NCBI GenBank assembly: GCA_963920525.1
Contig: OY986437.1
Location: 114,878,715-114,942,714 of the forward strand
DNA: 64,000 bases
Reading direction: 5' to 3'
Source: Dichetophora obliterata
Taxonomy: Eukaryota > Arthropoda > Insecta > Diptera > Sciomyzidae
Below, in pieces: positions 24,301 to 33,300 of this stretch. The translations under genes and the position numbers were made by a program. The notes under the pieces are model-generated. The model was given only the letters and a program-made list of their open reading frames with translations. It was not told where the DNA came from and made no database searches. Position 1 is the stretch's first letter. Each line of letters opens with the position of its first letter.

Positions 24301-27300
24301 AAAAGTTAAATTTGAATCCATTTATCAAATTCAGTACCGATTTTGATCTTCTTAAGTTCAATGGAAAGTTATTTTTAAGTGCATTTAACATTAATACTAT
24401 TATTAAATATTATTAAATTAAAATCTATAGAAACACAATTTCTTTTTAAGTTAAAACAAAAGTACAAGAATTTGCTTCACTACACGCTTCATTTTGTCGG
24501 ATTTCTTTTTACAAAGCCTTATTATACGAAAAATTCTACGGCAAAGAAATGGATTGTATTTTTCATTTCCAACAAGGCAAATTGCTGTAAAAATGCAATG
24601 AACATCGGCACAACAAAATTCGAATACTTCAACTTTAAAAATAAATTGTAACGAAATTGTAGGTCAAATCAGATTCGATGGATTCTCAACATGTTCCTCT
24701 TCAAAAAGTTCTACAAAGTTTGGTTGTTTTTTTCTGTTGATTTCGGCATACTGTTTATAGTTCAAGAAAATGAATATTTGTTATTAAATAATTAAGTCGG
24801 TTTTTTATTGACCGTGAGTGAGTGTATATCTAGGATAAATAAAATTTCGATTCCGCAACTATAAAAATTTAAACGGAATGGAAGAAACTGCAGAAGTTGA
24901 GTATCATAAAATTTTGTATAATTTTTAAAACAAGTGGAAAAACTTTTCGATAGGCTTTTGAAGACACTCGACCCTAACAGAAAAATCCTTCTGCAATTGT
25001 TGGTCTTTATGGTAAATACTATATGGCGCTGCCTTTGCAGCTTTATTAACCTTAACAAAGTATAAATAGGAATGTTAACATGGGAATATCACCAGAAATC
25101 AATGGAAATTTATAGAGCATTCTTTTCGGAAAAAAATTCTGACCTCAAAGAATGCAGAATTTTTCAGATTCTGACCTGAATTAACAGAATGTTGACTTCT
25201 TTTGAGCTGAGAAAAAAATGGAAGGAATGCAATCTTGTTTTTTTATTTAATATTGACTGCACTGTTGTTTTGAATTCTGATGTATTTACGATTGAGTTTA
25301 TGTATAATGCCAAATATTTAATCACATATTCATTGATCAATTCAGTTTTATGAAAACTAACCACTTTAATATAAAATATATTGGATTTTATGAGATTTAG
25401 GTCAAGGGCGATTCCGCTATAGACAATTCTCGACATCAATTTCTAAATCACAGTTTTAGTTACAATTTTTTAAGCCAATAGAAAAAAAAAAATATAAATT
25501 TAATAAAAAAACGTTTTTTGCGTACTTAAGGTCATATTCCAATTTGTGTCTTCATAACTAACATTGACGTTCAAAAATTTGGTGTAAATTCAAAATTGAT
25601 GCCTAGAAGCACTCACGCAAAATAGCCTTTTGGCACTTTTGGTTCAATTTTATCGGTAAATTTTCAAGTGAACTCATTCGTTTTTCTGTGCCTTCAAAAA
25701 CATATAAGTACTTGTAATAACTTTTTAAGTATTATTGACTTAAAAAAAGTACTTTAAGCTTGTTGCACCCGCGATAAAAAATATATGAAAGTTTGTTTTT
25801 CTTGCAGAAATAAAGTGTCAACATTTTCAAACTTAGTAAAAGTAAGAAGAAATCTAAGGGAAATTTTAATCAATCGCAATTAAGGTTATAAAGCATGTTA
25901 AATTGAAATAAACGCCAACTCAAATTGGTTGCACCCGCGATCTCAATTATCACGATCACGGGTGCAACATTTTTTAGACCTATCGGTATGGTGTCATATA
26001 TTATATTTTATTGATTTATGAAGCCCTAGATGATAAAAAATGTAGTATGTGATTAGTGTTTAATATTAAATAGGTGCGATTGTGTTAATTTATCGCACTT
26101 TTTTATAGAAAGATCAACTAAAATGTCCAAACTGCGGAATGGGACGGCTTCATAAAAATATAGGAGAAAACAAAAAGAAAATTCTGAACTTTATGCAGAA
26201 CATCTTCGTCGAGAAAGGGCTCGTGACTCTGCAATGACTCTGTAAAAGTAAGGTCTCGAAAACTAACTATTGAAATCAAAAAACAAATTTTAAATTTCTT
26301 TGATAGATTGATTTTATATCGATAAAGTCAAGTACAGGAAAGAAGTTGTAAAGCCAGAAAAGAATAGTGATATGCAAAGAACTAAATATTTGGGGTTATC
26401 CCTTGGTTCAATTCCCAGTGTTAATTGGAAAACCTAGATTTGAAAACAGCAAAGGCAAAAATATATCGTTGATAGCACGCCTTTATATAAAACGTTAGAT
26501 GAACTACATGAAAGCACTGAAAAGTACATGCTTCATTTCTTCGAAAAAAATGTTCAGTCTGTTTACTTTCAAAATACAAAACGGGAACTGACCAGTGAGA
26601 AAGCTATTGTACAAATAGATTTTGCCAAGAACTATGGACTGATCAACCTAGACGAAATAGGGGAAGTGCATGTACCTTGGGCCGATTGTACCTTGGTCCA
26701 AAGGCTACTTTTTCATATTTACCATCTCTAGCAAAAAAGTGTTGCACTACCATTCGTTTTGTTTATTTTCTTGACATTGGCAATGCTGTTTTTGTGCCGC
26801 TTTAGTTCATATTTGCTCGTCAGCTAATCAACAACGAAATTAGCACGTGGTTCGTAAATTTTTGTGCAGTTTTTCATAGTTTATATATACGAACGCGGAT
26901 ATCTTTCAGTGCTGAGAGTCAATTACAGTAGATCGGTAAGGTTTACTGTCTGACCAGAATCATGTCGTTGTCGTGTCGGTGAGAGAGAATCGCTAAGAGT
27001 TGGCCCAGAATTGTAGCGTTGGCCTTGTCGTTTTGCTTTTATTCAATCTGGCATTGTTGATTTTCTTGAAATTGCTTCAGTGTTCTCATCGTACTCCGAT
27101 TGAACTAATAATTACTCCACTTCCATTTATTTCACTACTTTTTGCAATGCTCTTCATATAAATTTACTGCATTTTCAACTGAAGGCTACTCCTATCATTA
27201 TTAGAGCAAATAGGAACACTGTTTACTCGCTACATTGGTTGACAGATTCTTCAAATTTTGTTAAAATATGGCAATATTTTTAGAGAGAAGCTGAGAGAGC

Positions 27301-30300
27301 TATCAACTAAACGACAAAGTCAAAATAGAAATAGAAACATTTCTATCTTGGCGTTTTCGTTGTCGTATTCTGCCGCAATTTTCTCCCATAACTGTCTGAC
27401 CAGAATCATGTCGTTGTCGTGTCGGTGAGAGAGAATCGCTAAGAGTTGGCCCAGAATTGTAGCGTTGGCTTTGTCGTTTTGCTTTTATTCAATCTGCCAT
27501 TGTTGATTTTCTTGAACTTGCTTCAGTGTTCTCATCGTACTCCGATTGAACTAATAATTACTCCACTTCCATTTATTACACTACTTTTTGCAATACTCTT
27601 CATATAAATTTACTGCATTTTCAACTGAAGGCTACTCCTATCATTATAAGAGCAAGTAGGAACACTGTTTACTCGCTACATTGGTTGACAGATTCTTCAA
27701 ATTTTGTTAAAATATGGCAACATTTTTAGAGAGAAGCTGAGAGAGCTATCAAATAAACGACAAAGTCAAAATAGAAATAGAAACATTTCTATCTTGGCGT
27801 TTTCGTTGTCGTATTCTGCCGCAATTTTCTCCCATAAGGTTTGCATTGTCTCTGCCAGCGCTCTGCCTGCCGACACGACAACGACATGATTCTGGTCAGA
27901 CAGTAAGGTTTGCATTGTCTCTGTCAGCGCTCTGCCTGCCGACACGCCAACGACATGATTCTGGTCAGACAGTTATTCTTTAATTATTTTACTTTGAAAA
28001 CTTGATTTATTTGAACAAAATAAAGTTTTGAACATTTTGTAAATTGTTTGCCTGACGTGTACCTTGGACCAATGCTTGGAATGTACCTTGGGCCGGTCCA
28101 AGGTACAATATTTTAAAGGAAACTTTTATTATATATATTATAGAAACATGCCAAGAAGTAAGACTGGACACCATCGATGTCCTATAAAGGTAACAGACTT
28201 ATCCGCAGCAGTCGACGACGTTGTGCAAAGAAGTTGTAGTGCTACATCTGCTGCAAAATCGCACAAAATCTCAAAATCAACTTTATTGCGCCATTTGGCA
28301 GCATACCGTGCTTCAGAAAACAAATCGTTCAAATACACGACCAAAATTGGTCATAAAAAAGTATTCAATAGCGAAGAGGAGGGAATGTTGGCTACCTACC
28401 TTAAAACTGCTGCAAAGTTGCATTATGGGCTATCTAGAAAAGAGTCCATGAAGCTTGCATACCAGTTTGCAGAAAAAAACAAAAAGAAATTTCCTCAGAC
28501 CTGGGTCGAAAATATTGTTGCTGGTAAGGAATGGCTTAATGGATTTTTGAAAAGAAACCCAACCATATCTTTGAGGAAACCAGAAGCCACCAGCATGTCG
28601 CGATCGACAAGCTTTAACAAAAAAAATGTCGGAGATTTTTTTGAAAACCTCAAGGAGTGTCTAAGACGCTATAAATGTTCCCCAAGCCAAATATATAATG
28701 TCGACGAAACAGGAAATTCGACCGTTCACGTTCCACCAAAATTACTTGCTGTTAAGGGAGAAAGACAAATAGGCAGCATGACATCGGGTGAGCGGGGTTC
28801 CAACGTAACGATGATCGCTGCAATTAACGCAATTGGCAACCATGTACCCCCGATGCTTATTTTTCCTCCAGTGAACTTCAAAGAACACATGATGAAAGGA
28901 GCACCTTCTGGATCTATTGGCGCAGCAACTCAATCGGGATGGGTTAACGAGGAGTTGTTTTCAAAATATTTTGATCATTTTGTAAAACATGTAAAGCCGT
29001 CCGCTGAAGAAATGGTTCTTTTAATAATGGACAACCATGACAGCCATATTTTACTTCGAGTTATTGATGCAGCTAAAAATAATGGTGTAATGCTTCTAAC
29101 TTTACCACCTCATACATCACATAAGCTCCAACCGCTTGATAGATCTGTTTTTGGACCATACAAAAAATTCTATAATAGTGTGGCAAATGATTGGATGTTC
29201 AATAATCCAGGAAAACCTATTACCATTTATGATATTGCTGAATTAATTGGTAAATCATACACATTATCATTTAATACGCAAAATATTGTAAAAGGATTTG
29301 AAGTATCTGGAATTTGTCCATTGAACAAAAATATTTTTGGAGAAGACGAATTTTTATCTGCTTATGTGACAGATCGTCCCTTTGCAAATCAACATGTAAC
29401 AGCACCAGAAAGTCCCTCGCAAAATCAAGGTAATTGCCTTTTTACAGTGGAGGACTCGAATTATGCATCTGCAACACAACTTCAAGAGGATGAAGCGATC
29501 GAAACTTGCGCAGAAAATCAAGGTAGGTAATAATTACTATGCTTCACATAAGATTCTCAGCAGCAACCGTTTTTCAGTGATATTGCAATCTGGAGTTACA
29601 CAGCCACATGTAATACGGCCATTTCCAAAAGCAGCAGCCCGGAAATGCTCAAAAGCTGGCAGAAAGAAAGAAAGGACGAGAATATTGACAGATACTCCTG
29701 AAAAAGAAGAAATATGGCAGACAAAAACCAAAATCAAATCAGAACGGGCAAAAATTAAGACTGTCAAAAGGAAACTCCGAGATAATAACTCAAGCGCATC
29801 CTCAGATATTGAGAACTCTACTCCGAAGCCGAGAAAGAAATTATTACGGATATCTAAGGCGGATTGCAAGCTCACTGTGGCACTTGCTCGGTGCGAAAAC
29901 TCTGACTTTAGTGCTGAAAGCGACTTTTCGATAGAAGAAATATTTACAGCCTGCGGATCTAAGCGTCGCTTCCCTTGAATATCCACTTTTTGCTTATTTT
30001 AATTAAATTTTTTTTTGTGGTTCAAGGTACAATACACCATGACCCGAGGTACATGCCTGATTGTACCTTGGACCATTTTGGCTTTCTGAATAAAAATATT
30101 TATAACTTAAATTCAAATCGGATTTTCAAATTTTTCTTTCTTTACCATAATAGCTAATGAATCAGACAATAGTGTGTAGTTGTTATATTAAGAAATTAGG
30201 GGTTCTTTTAGAGCCGAGAAATGATTTAGCGCAAAAGCGGTCCAAGGTACATGCAATTCCCCTACAATCAGCCTTTTGATCTCATGGGCAAGTTGCACTG

Positions 30301-33300
30301 TTACGTGCTGTATTTCGATTACGGACAAACTTTATTCAGTGGTCAAAGTAAGCGATGAATTAAATCACAGTAAATACACTGTGCGTCTCTTTGTGCAGAA
30401 AATTTTTCATTACATAAAATCATTCAATGAAAATATTACATCTAAATATATACCTCTTCAGACATAAATGCGCAGCTCTATTCAACAATCGGTATGTAAT
30501 TAAAAAAGAATATCCACTAAAAAAGGATATGTATTCATTTACCTCAAATGGAACTTTTTTATTGTCTCACTCAATTAAACCTTTTATTCGGGGGAAGTGT
30601 CAAAAGAGCAGTGTAGATCGCCGCTAAGTCTTGGAAAACTAGTGGTCAGGATTTCTTTGATCTAGCACGCAGTCCCTCTAAAAACCTTTTTAATTATATT
30701 TATGATCATCAAAACAAGTTGCAGAAAGGAAGGTCATATTAGATGATAAATGGGAAGGTCTACAAAGTATACCAGCCATTCATTCAAAATATTTCCTTCT
30801 ATTTAAAGAGGGCAACCGCATTTCTGAGGTGTGAATCTCTCGTTCTCTTATCAAAAGTAACGTAATTTAAAAAAATGTAAGCAAAAGTAATTGGGATGTT
30901 GAAGATTTGGAACCTCTTTCTCGTGCAGCGCATAAAGAAACTTACCCCCTGTTATGAATTTTTATACGATAGACGATAAACGCTTGCAAGCGTATCGTAA
31001 AAATCAAGCTTTCGAATTATAGTTTTCATACGCCCGATAGATATGCTATTGTGAATGACAGTGATTTTTGCTTTCATTTTACTGTGAATACAAGAAAAAA
31101 CAAATAAAATTCTTACTTCAAGATATTAAAAGTTCAAAACTAAAATATATAAATATGTTTCCGACGTTCCATTAATTTTGCGTTTGCAAATAGATGCAAA
31201 TAGATGCTGTGAAAAGAAAGCAGTTGAGGGATGCTTCCGTTCGGCGTTTTCTTCAAGTAAATCAACAGTGCACGATATAATCAAGCATTATATACAAGAT
31301 AAGAGAATATGCAATAAAGAACGTACAGTAGCTAAAAATATACTTAGCTCCAAAGATTAAAGGTATTTTTTAAGAGAAATAATAAAATACCCATTTTTAT
31401 TTGCTCTAAAACTTGAGGTCATGTTAAAACTCAATTTGAAAAAGAGTGTACACTCAGAAACAATGTGAAGAGTTTTGAGAAAAAAATGTTTAAATTGAGG
31501 AGTAGCACGAAAAAAGCACTGTATTAGAAAGAAAAATGTAAAAGAACGTCCCAATTTCGTGCATGAGCAGATGGCCAAAGACTTTCTATTCTGGAGCAAG
31601 GTTAATAAAACAGAACACATAAGGATCTTTAGCACTTTTAAACAAAAAACTTTTAGTACAGGTTTGGTTTACCGATGAGAGTTTATTTAATTTATATGGT
31701 TCAGATGGAAAGCGAAAACCGAATGAAGAATTTTGCAATAAAAATTCTAAACATACAATTAAGCATGGTAGAGGATCAGTCATGGTTTGGGTCTGCGTCT
31801 GATGTTAGAAGGATTCATTTTATTCAAGGTATAATGGACAAAAATATGTTCCTTGACATTCTCATGGCGCAAGTAAAAGAAAGTGCGGGTTAATAAGGAA
31901 TTGCAGAAAATTTTTAGTCTTACCAAGACAATGACCTGAAACATACGACGCTCTTGGTAAAGAAAAGTGTACTTAATATTTGACCAAATGTCATAAAAAC
32001 AACCTCACAAGGCCCAGATTAAAATGTTATATAACATCTATGAGATGAACTTGAACCCTGAGTGCAGTATCAGAGATGGGCAACTAAAGATCCAATTCTA
32101 AAAAAAGTATCCAAAGTGAAGAGTGGAATCAGATTGGAGCTGAAGTTTTTAAAAATTTGGTTGCACCCATTTCAAAAAGGCTGCAGGCAGTGATATAAGA
32201 AAAAGGATTGGCTAAAAAATATTAAATTCTTAGTTTTAGCATTGAATTTCTTATCTGCCCGACTTTCAATGTGAACTCGTTTTTAAAGCTTTAGTTTGAT
32301 TTAATTTTATTTTACCGTTATGTTCTAATTTTTTAACTATGTTTCTGTTTAATTTTGCCCACCAATAAAGAACGTTTTGATAAAAATATTTACTCCAAGT
32401 TTCTTTTTTCATTTTCATTTCTGAAACCGATGCGAATGTGCTAAGAAATGCCTGCCCGACTTTCGTTGTGAGCCACTGTACATATATTGGACTTAATTTC
32501 AGAAATTTTTCAAAATTCCAGCTTTTTGCTTCTCACAATTGTCACAGCACAAAAGATTAATGTCAAAATTATTTTATTTTGTTTTTGTGTTGGTGTTACT
32601 AGAGAGCCGAATGCAGAATCGTCGAATTTCACAGGTCAGAAAATTCTGCATTTGTTATAATTTTGCGGTCAACATTTTCGAGAAAGGAACACGATTTATT
32701 TTGAGTTTTTTTTTTAAAAAACTGAAAAATGCAGAACTCTTGAAGAGGTCAGAAAAGATGCAGACTTTTTTCAGTAAAGAATGCGCTATTAGTTTTGCTT
32801 TTCTAGCGTTTTTAAAATATTTGACATGAAAAATATCAATGAGAAACAAGTTTTTTTCAATAGAGCAAAATTGGTAAATTTTGATTTTGTATGGATTTAG
32901 CAAAGATTTCTTATTAAAAATTTCCACACAAAATAACACTGCGATAAGGCTTAGAACTAGAAAATGTAAAAAATGTCGAAAATAATATCAACATTTTTTT
33001 ATGTCAGATATCGAAACTGTATCGCTAAATTTTACTATGGTTTGCTGGGAATTAATTATTATAGCACTTCGCTAGGTTTTGCACTGGTACTGACTATTAT
33101 TTGTTCTAATAAATTTCTTTAAGCTATCGAGTTCTAAAGATAAGTAACTATATTTGATTATTATGATATTATATAAACAGATTGTGGAGAAAGTTTATAT
33201 AATGTTTTTGTTTCATATCTCTTGATTGGATACAGTTTGATTGTTTTCTTTATAGATACCCTTAAAACTAGTTTGATTTGCTCACTAAGTAATTGATTTT

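Larger units (their letters stand above)
21784..24824. mobile_element. Outer long-arm TIR element, hosting three nested insertions
   Basis: CACTCACGGTCAA at 21784 is matched by the inverse near 24808-24824 (with an extra 4-bp CTCA duplicate), and TA lies on both sides. The two arms remain alignable for about 340 bp inward. Matching blocks include 'gcaaatattctttttcttga' on the left and 'caaatattcattttcttga' on the inverted right, plus shared 'aattttgttgtgccgac'. The interior is replaced by a DD41D mariner. TA duplication places it in Tc1/mariner-type insertion. No transposase of its own remains. Confidence 0.6.
26660..30262 (+). mobile_element. Pogo-like DNA transposon, apparently complete
   Basis: The 3603-bp element has inverted ends GGGGAAGTGCATGTACCTTG and GGGGAATTGCATGTACCTTG (21 of the first 24 bases match) and TA on both sides (26658-26659 and 30263-30264). 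It carries one spliced transposase gene with all catalytic aspartates and nine copies of TGTACCTTGGNCC near both termini and both flanks of the gene. A tandemly duplicated MITE lies in its 5' part. TA insertion and a DDE_1 transposase fit pogo/Tigger elements. Confidence 0.85.

Noticed and set aside
29537..29986. 149-codon minus-strand ORF over exon 2 of the pogo-like gene
   Set aside because: It is the antisense shadow of the basic tail. The plus-strand frame is explained by splicing and family architecture.
25385..32482. Calling the whole 7.1-kb insert one transposon with an 8-bp duplication
   Set aside because: The ATATTGGA match is suggestive, but the two ends of the insert are not inverted repeats and several separate elements lie inside.
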